Source: CAYHPY01 sp964358485 (lineage in GTDB: Bacteria > Elusimicrobiota > Elusimicrobia > UBA1565 > UBA9628). From it: a DNA stretch of 60,595 bases. Position 1 is the stretch's first letter, and the number at the start of each line of letters is the position of its first letter. This document shows positions 42,655-50,171 of this stretch, piece by piece. A program made the position numbers and the translations under genes. The stretch is taken from contig CAYHPY010000010.1 in NCBI GenBank assembly GCA_964358485.1, positions 1 through 60,595 on the forward strand, given 5' to 3'. The notes under the pieces were generated by a model that ran no database searches, had not been told where the DNA came from, and saw only the letters and a program-made list of their open reading frames with translations.

Positions 42655-44439
42655 ATGCGGTCCTATCTGCTGCTCGCCCTCCTCGCGTCCCCGGCCTGGG
42701 CGGTGGAGGTCGCCAGGATTCCGCGGACCGGCGGCCGGGCCTCCCCGGCCCTGCTGATCGCGCCCCTCTCGTCACGGACTTCGGGAAGGACGAGTTCCCC
42801 TCTCGGAAGTCTCACTCTCGGCTCGTCCTTGCCCGACTTCCGGGCTCCCGCAGTTCGCGCGCCGGGAACGGACCTGGGCGCTTTCTCCAAAGACCCCCTG
42901 CTCCCCGCCGCCTTCGCCGCGGCCGCCCACGCGACCGCGTTGACCCCATCGGTTCCATCCGGCGAGGAGGCCCCTGGGATGGCCGTGGCCAACCCGACTG
43001 CCAGGCCGCTGGAAGAGCGCCTCGCTCCAATTGCGGCGCAAGTGGAGGCCGACCTCGGAAACCTCTCCCGCCAGTCCCCGGAAAACGCCAAGGCCGTCGC
43101 CGACGGCCACATGCGCCTGGTCCTGGGCGAGCCGGGCGCGGACCTTCCGTCCTTCGTCGAAAACCCTGCCTCTCCTCTAGGGAACCTGACCCCGGCGCCC
43201 CTGGAAGCCGAGAAAAAAGCCGGCGTCGGCCGCATGATCCGCGGAACCATGGCCCTCAAGGTCGGGATGGAAGCGATGACCACCGGCATCCCTTTCGTGG
43301 CCCTGGCCACCTTGGGCGGGACCACCGGCGTCGCTTTGCTGGTCGTCGGCGCCTACGGCCTGGCCCAGGCCCTCTCCGGCTCCTGGGCCGGCTCCTTGAC
43401 CAACCGTTTTCCCGCCCAACGCGTGCTGGCCTTCGCGGTCGCAAGCCTGGCGGCCTCCATCGGCGCCCTGGCCGCCTTGAGCGCCCTGAACTTGGCGGCT
43501 CCCTGGGTCCTGTACGCCCTCTATTCCGTGACGGGGGCCGCCGTCGGCGTGGCCGAGACTTCCCGGCGCCTGATCCCCCCGCTGATCCTGGGGCAGGACC
43601 AGGAAACCCTGCGCCGCTATAACGGCCGACTGCACCGATTTTACGAGGTCGCCGGCGTCTTTGGTTCCGCCCTGGCCGGGCTCGTCATCTGGAAACTCGG
43701 AGCCTCGGTGGCCTTGTGGATCACCCCGCCGCTGGCGGCGCTGGCGGCGTTCTACTTCTGGCGGGTGCGCCACGATTTCACGCGGGCCGCTCCCGCCGTC
43801 CGCGCCGGCGGCGGCCTGCGCGCGTACTGGGAGGACTTGAAGACGGGATATCGCGTCGTCATCAAGGATCCGCGCACCCGTTGGCTGGCCGTGGCCATGG
43901 TCCTTCCGCAGATCGTCCACCGCGTCTTCGAGAACCTCATTTTGCCGATCTACGCCAAGCAGGTCCTCCATCACGAGGCGCTCTCGGCGGCCCTGCTGAC
44001 TTCCTCAAATCTCGGGGAGTTGATCGGCGCGACGATTCTGCTCAAATATTCCGCGCGCTTCAAGGGGCCGTCGGCCTGGGTCAAGTGGGCCGCCTACGGA
44101 CTCCTGGCCGTCTGGGCCTTGTCTATCGTCTCGGCCCTCGGCCTGGGACCGGCGGCCGCGCTGGCCATCCTGATTCCGGCGATCGTCATCTCCAGCATGA
44201 CCTGGGCCTCCAGCCACTTGAGCCTGGAAACCGACGTGCAGGAGCGCATGAAGACCTCCGACCAGCCCCGGGCGATGAGCCTCCTCTACGGCCTCTTCGT
44301 CATCGGCGCGGCCGTGGTCGCGACCCTATTGGGGCAGGTCTTCGACCATGTCAGCTTGGGGGCGGGCGTGGCCGCCGTCAACGCCGTCCTCGTGCTCCTG
44401 GCCGGATTGGTCTGGCTGGCGTCCCGCCGGTTGGCCTGA
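42655..44439 (+). CDS. MFS transporter with signal peptide and Ala/Pro/Ser-rich N-terminal region
   Basis: A 594-residue protein from ATG 42655. A signal peptide (MRSYLLLALLASPAWA) is followed by ~170 residues rich in Ala, Pro, Ser and Leu (SPLGSLTLGSSLPDFRAPAV) ending in an acidic/amphipathic helix (LEERLAPIAAQVEADL). Then come about 11-12 MFS helices, with the helix 2-3 loop SGSWAGSLTNRFPAQRVLAFA and the central loop RHDFTRAAPAVRAGGGLRAYWEDLK. The substrate is unknown. The plan is the same as in the larger MFS protein at 25309-27744. Divergent from the PLD gene. Confidence 0.78.
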   Translation: MRSYLLLALLASPAWAVEVARIPRTGGRASPALLIAPLSSRTSGRTSSPLGSLTLGSSLPDFRAPAVRAPGTDLGAFSKDPLLPAAFAAAAHATALTPSVPSGEEAPGMAVANPTARPLEERLAPIAAQVEADLGNLSRQSPENAKAVADGHMRLVLGEPGADLPSFVENPASPLGNLTPAPLEAEKKAGVGRMIRGTMALKVGMEAMTTGIPFVALATLGGTTGVALLVVGAYGLAQALSGSWAGSLTNRFPAQRVLAFAVASLAASIGALAALSALNLAAPWVLYALYSVTGAAVGVAETSRRLIPPLILGQDQETLRRYNGRLHRFYEVAGVFGSALAGLVIWKLGASVALWITPPLAALAAFYFWRVRHDFTRAAPAVRAGGGLRAYWEDLKTGYRVVIKDPRTRWLAVAMVLPQIVHRVFENLILPIYAKQVLHHEALSAALLTSSNLGELIGATILLKYSARFKGPSAWVKWAAYGLLAVWALSIVSALGLGPAAALAILIPAIVISSMTWASSHLSLETDVQERMKTSDQPRAMSLLYGLFVIGAAVVATLLGQVFDHVSLGAGVAAVNAVLVLLAGLVWLASRRLA

Positions 44440-44573
44440 CGGCCGTCCCATCCTGTCGGCTTCCCGCTTTCCAGGTTCACGGAGTTTTGGGGTTGGGTAT
44501 TTTCCATGAACCTGTCCGAGTATTTTTCCTCGAACTAAGGCCCGCAGCTATCCGTTCCTGGAATGGATACTTA

Positions 44574-44610
44574 ATGCCTGACACCACTGAGAGAAAGTGC
44601 CATGTCGCGC
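44574..44610 (+). repeat. REP-like remnant (TGCCTGACACC)
   Basis: In a 215-bp gap the sequence TGCCTGACACC is followed by ACTGAGAGAAAGTGCCATG. It resembles TGCCAGGCACC and ACCTGGCACC near 50033-50076, where AAGAAAGTGGATACC also occurs. Such GGTGTCAGGCACC-like motifs are known near REP-associated transposase genes in other bacteria; no transposase is in this window. The gap also holds an inverted repeat AGGTTCA…TGAACCT around 44473-44513. Confidence 0.4.
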
Positions 44611-44617
44611 CCCAACC

Positions 44618-44646
44618 TTGACAGGCCCCGGACCCAGGGTTACACT
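44618..44646 (+). promoter_or_regulatory. Consensus sigma-70 promoter of the TPR membrane protein
   Basis: TTGACA (44618-44623), a 17-nt spacer and TACACT (44641-44646), then 8 nt to the ATG. This is the best -35/-10 pair among the leaderless genes. Confidence 0.8.
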
Positions 44647-44654
44647 AACCGGGA

Positions 44655-46349
44655 ATGCGAGCCCTCCTGATCCTGTTGCTCTTTTCTTCCCCCTCCCGGG
44701 CCCAAGACGCCGACGACCGGCCGGCCGTTTATTGCTCCGGGGAAAAAGAAATATCCGAGGCGTGCGGGGACCTCCCCAATTGCGGACCGCAAGATCAGGC
44801 GGGGACCAAATACGAGAAGCATTGCGCTCATGTCCGGACCTGCCATGGCGGCCATGGCGCCCTCAAACAGACTTGCGTGGAGATTGCGGTCAATCAGGGC
44901 CGGGTGGACGTGGCCAAGGCGGAGGTCTCCGCCAAGCTCCCGCCCTATGTGGACAAGTTCCTGGGACGCGACGGCACCGAGCCCACGGAAAAAGCGTTTG
45001 AAAAAGCCGCCCAGGAATTGACCTCGGCGGAGGTCGAGGAATCGGCGGCGATCGAGAAACTCGAGTCCACCTACGAGGCTCATTTCCAAACGGCGGACAA
45101 CCTGGCCGAGACCCTGGATGAGGTCGAGAAAAGCTATCCCACGGACGGGCCCGACCCCGGCGGCCGAGCGAACCCGCGCGGTCCCCGGGGAAGCTCGACC
45201 ACCTCCGAAAAAATAAAAAAGGAATCCGCCGGCGAGAAGGAGAAAGCGGCCAAGAAGGTCGCCGGGGCCAAGGCCGCCCAGGCCAAGAGCGCGGAATCCT
45301 CCAAGGCCTATAAGACCGCTCTCGGGGGCAAAGGGGACGCCAAGGAAGCCGCGGCCGCCAAAGGCTTCTTGGACCAAGCGCTCAAGACCAACCCCAACGA
45401 CGTCATGGCGCGGCGCCTGCGGGCCCTCGACAGCTTCCGCAACGGCGATTGCGCGGGCGCGGCCTCGGACGCCCAAGCGCTCCTGAGCGCCAATCCCGAC
45501 GACCAAAAGGCGGCCGGAATCTACAATCTCTGCCGGGGAAAGACAGCCGCGGGTTCCCCCGCGATATTGGCATCGGCGAAAATGAGGTTTGGGAGTGCGC
45601 CGGGAACCGACGGAGGAATGGCCGGGCCCACGCAAGGCGGATTTCCCGCCGGCGGCGGGCCCTCGCTTGGGGCCTCGGGAACCGGACCGCCGGGAGACCC
45701 CTCCCCCTTCCTGGCCCAAGCATTTTCTTCTTTAAAAACAGGAAATTTCCAGGCCGCGCTGGCCGCGGCGGGGTGGGCGCTGGACCTCGACGGGCGAAAC
45801 CCGGCCGGCTGGGCCGTCCGGGCCATGGCCAACAACGGCCTACGCGACTATAAGGCCGCCATCCGGGACGCCGACGAGGGGCTCAAGCTCTCGCCGGGGG
45901 ACGCGCGCATGCTCAAGCTCAAGGCCTTCGCCCAGAACCGGACCAAGGATTACGCCGGCGCCTTGGCCACCGCCGACCTGGCCATCCAGGCCGACCCGAC
46001 CAACGCCGACGGCTATGTCCATCGGGCCTTCGCGCAAGGCGGCCTGGGAGACCGAAAGGGGATGCTGGCCTCCCTGCGCATGGCCGCCAATTTCGACCCC
46101 CGCTATCACGCTCTTCTCGAAGAAGCTCTAAGGATGCAAGGCGGAGACCACCTCGAAATTCTATTCGGCGGAGACGACAAACCCGCGGCGGCCCCCTTGC
46201 CGCCGGTCCAGAAGTCCCCCTTTCGGGGGCGGCCTTCGGGGACGCGGCTCTGGCTGGCGGCCGGAGGCGCGGGCCTGGTTATGGTGGTGGTCTGCGTGCT
46301 TCTCATGCGGCGATTGTCACAGGCCGATGAAGAGGAGCCCGAGGCCTAG
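44655..46349 (+). CDS. TPR membrane protein, kinase-less counterpart of the receptor kinases
   Basis: A 564-residue protein. Signal peptide (MRALLILLLFSSPSRAQ), a Cys-rich segment (YCSGEKEISEACGDLPNCG…HCAHVRTCHGG), a coiled-coil/Ala-Lys-rich part (70-245), a first TPR pair (235-300), a Gly/Pro linker, three or four further TPRs (350-480) and one membrane segment (LWLAAGGAGLVMVVVCVLLM, ~530-550), then a short acidic tail. Order and composition match the part before the kinase domain in the proteins at 3470-5464 and 9963-12392, but the kinase is missing. The frame ends naturally, with no sign of a frameshift. It may be a decoy, a co-receptor or an unrelated assembly factor. Confidence 0.8.
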   Translation: MRALLILLLFSSPSRAQDADDRPAVYCSGEKEISEACGDLPNCGPQDQAGTKYEKHCAHVRTCHGGHGALKQTCVEIAVNQGRVDVAKAEVSAKLPPYVDKFLGRDGTEPTEKAFEKAAQELTSAEVEESAAIEKLESTYEAHFQTADNLAETLDEVEKSYPTDGPDPGGRANPRGPRGSSTTSEKIKKESAGEKEKAAKKVAGAKAAQAKSAESSKAYKTALGGKGDAKEAAAAKGFLDQALKTNPNDVMARRLRALDSFRNGDCAGAASDAQALLSANPDDQKAAGIYNLCRGKTAAGSPAILASAKMRFGSAPGTDGGMAGPTQGGFPAGGGPSLGASGTGPPGDPSPFLAQAFSSLKTGNFQAALAAAGWALDLDGRNPAGWAVRAMANNGLRDYKAAIRDADEGLKLSPGDARMLKLKAFAQNRTKDYAGALATADLAIQADPTNADGYVHRAFAQGGLGDRKGMLASLRMAANFDPRYHALLEEALRMQGGDHLEILFGGDDKPAAAPLPPVQKSPFRGRPSGTRLWLAAGGAGLVMVVVCVLLMRRLSQADEEEPEA

Positions 46350-46359
46350 CGCCGGAAAA

Positions 46360-46923
46360 TCAGGAACAAAATCCCGGCCAGGGATTTCTCCCCGCCATTT
46401 CCACGCACTCCGGCTGGCTGATGATCTTGAGTCCCCGAGCCCAGACGAGATGGCCCTTGGAAAGGTCGTTACCCACCCCCGTCAGGCGCTCCAGCAGGGT
46501 CAACCGGGGTAGCCGGGCCATGAATTCCGCCCGCAACTGAGCGTACTCGGACTGGACGTTGCTCCCCAGGCGAACCACGATCCGGCCGTCTACGCGGGTC
46601 GCGTGAAGAAACGGAAACTTGCCCAACAGTTCCTGGAAGTCCAGGCCCACGACGAGCTCGACCGGCTCCCGGCGGAGGATCGGCCCGTTGATCGTTGTCC
46701 CAATGACATAAGCCCCCAGCAGGGTCTGGACCCGAACCAACTCGTCGTCGGCCTTCAATAGGCGGTCCACCAATTCGGGATTGGGGGCGGTTTCGCCGAC
46801 GGCGACTGCCCGGGGGACGGCGGCCTGGACCCGAGGACCCGGCTCCGGGAGATAGGCGTCGAAAGCTCCGGCACGGACGGTGGACGGCACGAGCAAAGTC
46901 GCGGCGAGAATCATGGTTTTCAT
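46360..46923 (-). CDS. Secreted hypothetical protein (187 residues)
   Basis: ATG 46923 is chosen because GGAGG lies 6 nt upstream and a signal peptide follows (MKTMILAATLLVPSTVRAGAF). The mature part has an alpha/beta pattern with several hydrophobic strands (ELVVGLDFQELLGKFPFLHA, GRIVVRLGSNV) and two Cys near the end (QPECVEM, WPGFCS) that may form a disulfide. No family recognised. It lies 28 bp after the gene at 46952 and probably shares its transcript. Convergent with the TPR membrane protein gene. Confidence 0.65.
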   Translation of the reverse strand: MKTMILAATLLVPSTVRAGAFDAYLPEPGPRVQAAVPRAVAVGETAPNPELVDRLLKADDELVRVQTLLGAYVIGTTINGPILRREPVELVVGLDFQELLGKFPFLHATRVDGRIVVRLGSNVQSEYAQLRAEFMARLPRLTLLERLTGVGNDLSKGHLVWARGLKIISQPECVEMAGRNPWPGFCS

Positions 46924-46951
46924 GGAACCTCCGTTGAATTTCAGCATGCCG

Positions 46952-47962
46952 TCAACGAACATCGTTTTTCCAGACCAGATAAAAGCCGCCGGCATCGCCC
47001 GGCCGCGCGCCCGCCCGCCGGTGAACCGACCAATATCCCGACATGACCTTGTCCTTGGCGAGCGAGGCCACCCGGTAGGCGCCCGGGAATGGCGCGACGA
47101 TGTCCGGCAGGGCGTGGTAGGTGGTCACCCGCTCGGGGAGCGCGGCCAGGACTTTTTTGAGCTCGGCCCGGGTCAGGCGCTTGGCGGGCGCCGTAATGCC
47201 GGTGCGGTAGCCGACCCGTTCGCCCTCGACGGCGATGTCCCACACCATGTTCGCCAAGTAGGAATAGCGGCGGAGCCCACGGGCGTTTTGAAGAATCTCG
47301 TGGGCGTTTGCCACGACTCCCCGGGGTCCGAGCGGCGTCGCCGCGATCCGGACCGTGACGACATTCGTCCGGCCCGAGGCGCCTTCCGACTTAAAGGAAA
47401 CCGAGACGCCCTCAAATCCCATGGCGGCGAATAAGGAGCGAAGTTGGTTTTTTTGCCGGATAAGGCCTCCATCGGAGGCCTGCGACGGAGCCGACGAATC
47501 CCCCCCGGACACGACCGGGGCAATAGACCCGCCCGCTTCTCCGAACAGCCGCCCCAAGGCGGCCTCGGCGGCGGGACCCTCGGAAGCCCCCGGCGCGGCC
47601 AGTTCCGTCCCGGCGCGATCCAGAAGGGCGGCGGCGGGCACGAAGCCGTTTCGGTCGGCCATGACATGCGCGGGGGCGTAGACTAGGCCGCCGGGGCCGA
47701 CCGCGGAGGGAGCGGCCTCGACCACGGACGGCGCCTTGGCCACGGCGGGCTTTTCAGCGCCGCCCGGTAGCGGACGGATCGAAAGCGGCCCGCCAAGCGG
47801 GGATTTCAGGCTCAAGGAAACCGGAGCCGCGGCCGGGCGCGGCGAAGCGAAGATCGACGCGCGGACTAACCGGGGCGCGGCCCCCCGAGTTTGCGCGGCG
47901 GCAGCGAGCGGTCCCGCCAACGCCGCCGAACAGATCAAGAGTCCGGAAAGTTTAATTTTCAT
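46952..47962 (-). CDS. Secreted protein with Ala/Pro-rich N-terminal region and unknown C-terminal domain
   Basis: A 336-residue protein. Signal peptide (MKIKLSGLLICSAALAGPLAAAAQ), then ~150 residues rich in Ala, Pro, Ser, Leu (TRGAAPRLVRASIFASPRP, SPLGGPLSIRPLPGG), then a C-terminal alpha/beta domain of about 165 residues (LRSLFAAMGFEGVSVSFKSE, YLANMVWDIAVEGERVGYRTG, GYWSVHRRAG). No family recognised. GGGAGGAG precedes the ATG, so it has a normal ribosome site. The N-terminal region is of the same kind as in the PPK2, MFS, PLD and prodomain-repeat proteins. Confidence 0.7.
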   Translation of the reverse strand: MKIKLSGLLICSAALAGPLAAAAQTRGAAPRLVRASIFASPRPAAAPVSLSLKSPLGGPLSIRPLPGGAEKPAVAKAPSVVEAAPSAVGPGGLVYAPAHVMADRNGFVPAAALLDRAGTELAAPGASEGPAAEAALGRLFGEAGGSIAPVVSGGDSSAPSQASDGGLIRQKNQLRSLFAAMGFEGVSVSFKSEGASGRTNVVTVRIAATPLGPRGVVANAHEILQNARGLRRYSYLANMVWDIAVEGERVGYRTGITAPAKRLTRAELKKVLAALPERVTTYHALPDIVAPFPGAYRVASLAKDKVMSGYWSVHRRAGARPGDAGGFYLVWKNDVR

Positions 47963-48142
47963 GCTCCTCCCGCGGGCCGTTCGCCCGCAACCCGGTCAGG
48001 ATATCACGAAATGAAATTTCGCGCATGAGGCGTTGGTCCCCGAATTCGGGACGGTCGGCTCAGGAAACGGCGGTCAATCGAACGCGATTTTTTTGCAATC
48101 CAATTTCATGCGCCCTTGGACCGAGGGAGCGGGGGCTCGGAC
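47963..48142. other. Intergenic region with palindromes upstream of the 47962 gene
   Basis: 180 bp with no supported gene. It contains a perfect 12-bp palindrome CCCGAATTCGGG (48039-48050) and the inverted repeat GAAAT-GAA-ATTTC (48008-48020), about 45-90 bp upstream of the ATG. These are candidate operators. A terminator for the gene ending at 48143 is not obvious. Confidence 0.45.
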
Positions 48143-49087
48143 CTATCTATTGTCCCTTTGTTCCTTCAAAGTGCCCAAGTAGACGGGAGGACCGAAGGCG
48201 GCGACAAGCGCCCTCCATTGGACGGCGAGGTGGCCGTTGCCGTACACCACGAGGACGCGTTTATGACGGAGCAGGAGCTTGGACAGGACCTCCGCCAGGA
48301 AACGGTTTCGGCCCATGTCGACGGCGTGCCCCAGCCTTTGCCAATGGCCCCCTTTCGGGTTCGGGCCGGAGAGGAACTCCGCTTCATCGGATGGATCGAA
48401 CGATTCGCCCTTCTTTTCCCGGTACAACCGGAGAAAGCCCGCGAAGTCAAAGGGAGGAGCGTTCGGAGCCTCGGGCACCCAGGTGGAAATTTCCGAAAAC
48501 ACCTGGGCCGCCTTTTCCGCTTTCCATTGACCCACGCGCATGAAATACCCGACCATGCTCAAATACTCAAGGCTGATGAATTCATCCCGGGAATAACCCG
48601 ACGCGAGCGCGGTAGCCAGTTTCTCTTCCTCCGTGGGTTCTCCCCCGTAGACCGGCAATCCCCGCGCGAGGCCGAGCGCGGCCGCCTGGTCGGCCTCGCT
48701 TCGGGGGCCTCCCTCGCGTTCGATTTCAACGGCACGAGTCCGAGGGGCGGGACCATCCGCGAAGGCGTGGCCTTCCCTGACGACGGCGTTCGCGGGAAAT
48801 CTCTTAAAACACCGCTCGATCAGGGCAAAAGTCGGCCCGGGAGCGGTTTCATGAGCCGCCGCGACGAAAAATATCTCGTATTGCCCCCGGGAAAAGCGCG
48901 CAACGAGAGGCTCGCGGGTGATGACCTTGCGAGTGATCGCCTTGGGCACCTCGGCGAGAGGAACGATCAACCCGGGATCGAGGTTGATGGGGGAACCCCC
49001 TCCCTGCCCCCCGAGCGCGGCGGTCGAGGTGAAAAACAGCGCCGCCGCAAGCAGCACTCGCCCGAACCGGTCGTCTTCGCGTTTCAT
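48143..49087 (-). CDS. Secreted protein, possibly TraB/ChaN-like fold
   Basis: A 314-residue protein with a signal peptide (RVLLAAALFFTSTAALGGQ). The pattern YEIFFVAAAHETAPG…ALIERCFKRFPANAVVREG, then VYGGEPTEEEKLATALASGY, and late RNRFLAEVLSKLLLRHKRVLVVYGNGHL, recalls the TraB/TIKI/ChaN/EreA group. These share two repeats with His/Glu residues and a final strand plus GxGH. The resemblance is by pattern only. It is the last gene of an operon with two glycine-zipper lipoproteins (36 bp upstream). Confidence 0.6.
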   Translation of the reverse strand: MKREDDRFGRVLLAAALFFTSTAALGGQGGGSPINLDPGLIVPLAEVPKAITRKVITREPLVARFSRGQYEIFFVAAAHETAPGPTFALIERCFKRFPANAVVREGHAFADGPAPRTRAVEIEREGGPRSEADQAAALGLARGLPVYGGEPTEEEKLATALASGYSRDEFISLEYLSMVGYFMRVGQWKAEKAAQVFSEISTWVPEAPNAPPFDFAGFLRLYREKKGESFDPSDEAEFLSGPNPKGGHWQRLGHAVDMGRNRFLAEVLSKLLLRHKRVLVVYGNGHLAVQWRALVAAFGPPVYLGTLKEQRDNR

Positions 49088-49123
49088 TTCATGCCGGAGC
49101 GCTAAACCGCAGAGCGAGGCTGC

Positions 49124-49540
49124 TCAGGGCTTGACTTTAGCTCCCTTCTTGGGCGGCCAATGCGGGACCTCGTGGCCCCGCCCTTGCATGCAGTTTCGAT
49201 AAGCGCGCTTGAATTGGGCCCGGGCGGTGAAGCCCTCCCAGACCCCGAGCAGGGCCCCGACCGAGGCTCCGATCCAGGCGCCTCCGCTCGGGCTTTCGTC
49301 GCCCGCCCAGGCCGTGAACGCTCCCACGCCGGCCCCGTAGCCTCCCCCGAACAATCCGATGTCGAGGCCCTGAAGCCAGGCGCTACCGCCCCCTGATTTG
49401 TAGGCAAGTGCCCGGCATTCCTCAAAGTCGCGGCCGACCCATTGCGCGACCGAAGTCCCGGACTCTCCCAGGCGCGGCCGCCATGACGCGCAAGCCGCGC
49501 TCGAGAAGGCGAGAAGAACGGCCAGGCCCGCGGCCCTCAA
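49124..49540 (-). CDS. Glycine-zipper lipoprotein-like protein (second of pair)
   Basis: A 138-residue protein starting at TTG 49540, which overlaps the TGA of the previous gene (TTGA). N terminus RAAGLAVLLAFSSAACASW has a possible lipobox ending in Cys. The middle is Gly/Ala-rich and hydrophobic with small residues at every fourth position (GLFGGGYGAGVGAFTAW, GAWIGASVGALLG), a glycine-zipper membrane hairpin. The ending YRNCMQGRGHEV matches YIACMKARGYRV in the upstream gene. Without the TTG start the frame has no better candidate. Function unknown. Confidence 0.65.
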   Translation of the reverse strand: MRAAGLAVLLAFSSAACASWRPRLGESGTSVAQWVGRDFEECRALAYKSGGGSAWLQGLDIGLFGGGYGAGVGAFTAWAGDESPSGGAWIGASVGALLGVWEGFTARAQFKRAYRNCMQGRGHEVPHWPPKKGAKVKP

Positions 49541-49926
49541 TCGATCACCCGGTAGCCGCGGGCTTTCATGCAGGCGATATAGCCCTCCTGGTACCGCTTG
49601 TACGAAACTCCCGCCGAGACGGAGGATCCGCCGAAAAATCCCAGGATCGCTCCCATCTTGGCCCCCTTTCCGGCATTGCCGGAGAAAGAGCCCACGACCG
49701 CGCCGATCCCGGCGCCCGTCGCCGCCCCCGAGAGGCCGCTGGCGAGAGCGTTGGTTCCGGCCCCGGAGAGATAGGTTCTTCCTTGGGTCCGGCAGGCGTC
49801 CTGGTCCGCCTCTTCCTGCTCGGGATGGGCGCTCACCCGGGGGTCGATGGTCGGCCGCCAACGACCGCGGCCGGAGAAACAGCCGGAAAAACCCAGCGCC
49901 AACGCTATCACGATGCCCCGCCTCAT
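49537..49926 (-). CDS. Glycine-zipper lipoprotein (first of pair)
   Basis: A 129-residue protein. MRRGIVIALALGFSGC is a lipoprotein signal with Cys16. A charged segment follows, then a glycine-zipper hairpin (SGLSGAATGAGIGAVVGSF, GAILGFFGGSSVSAGV) and the family ending YIACMKARGYRVID. The C-terminal CMxxRG motif is common in small outer-membrane lipoproteins of this fold. TAAAAT lies 6 nt before the ATG. It is translated together with the next two genes. Confidence 0.8.
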   Translation of the reverse strand: MRRGIVIALALGFSGCFSGRGRWRPTIDPRVSAHPEQEEADQDACRTQGRTYLSGAGTNALASGLSGAATGAGIGAVVGSFSGNAGKGAKMGAILGFFGGSSVSAGVSYKRYQEGYIACMKARGYRVID

Positions 49927-49932
49927 GGCCGG

Positions 49933-49938
49933 ATTTTA
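49933..49938 (-). promoter_or_regulatory. -10 element of the lipoprotein operon (leaderless)
   Basis: TAAAAT on the minus strand, then CCGGCC and the ATG. The SGNH gene at 7608 has the same TAAAAT-CCGGNN-ATG layout. Confidence 0.5.
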
Positions 49939-49958
49939 CTTCATTCGGTGGCCAGAAG

Positions 49959-50076
49959 CCCAATTAAACAAGCAATTTTCAATAAAATGTTTCCAATTGG
50001 GGCATTTTTCTAAAGAATTTGAAGAATGTGAATGCCAGGCACCGGAATGTTAAGAAAGTGGATACCTGGCACCGGG
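49959..50076 (+). repeat. AT-rich intergenic element with inverted repeat and two REP-like motifs
   Basis: An AT-rich stretch in a GC-rich window. CCCAATTAAACA (49959-49970) pairs with TGTTTCCAATTGGG (49988-50001) with a 2-nt bulge, followed by CATTTTTCT. Then come TGCCAGGCACCGG (50033-50045) and TACCTGGCACCGG (50063-50075), near-direct repeats 30 bp apart and each partly palindromic. The plan suggests a degraded mobile element or REP pair. No gene upstream on the plus strand would need a terminator here. Confidence 0.5.
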
Positions 50077-50080
50077 AGCC

Positions 50081-50109
50081 TTGACAGCCTAACACCCCCC
50101 TGTTATACT
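50081..50109 (+). promoter_or_regulatory. Consensus sigma-70 promoter of the sprA-like gene
   Basis: TTGACA (50081-50086), a 17-nt spacer and TATACT (50104-50109). Transcription should start near 50116, which excludes the TTG at 50109 as a start codon. It is the closest match to consensus in the window. Confidence 0.85.
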
Positions 50110-50171
50110 TGCGCGCGCGCTCGTACGCGCGTATTAGGAAGCGCCCGCCGAGGCGCGACCTGCCCGACAAC

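Noticed and set aside
50109..50171. TTG start at 50109 for the sprA-like gene
   Set aside because: It overlaps the -10 hexamer of a consensus promoter, so it would not be in the mRNA; TTG 50172 starts the signal peptide.
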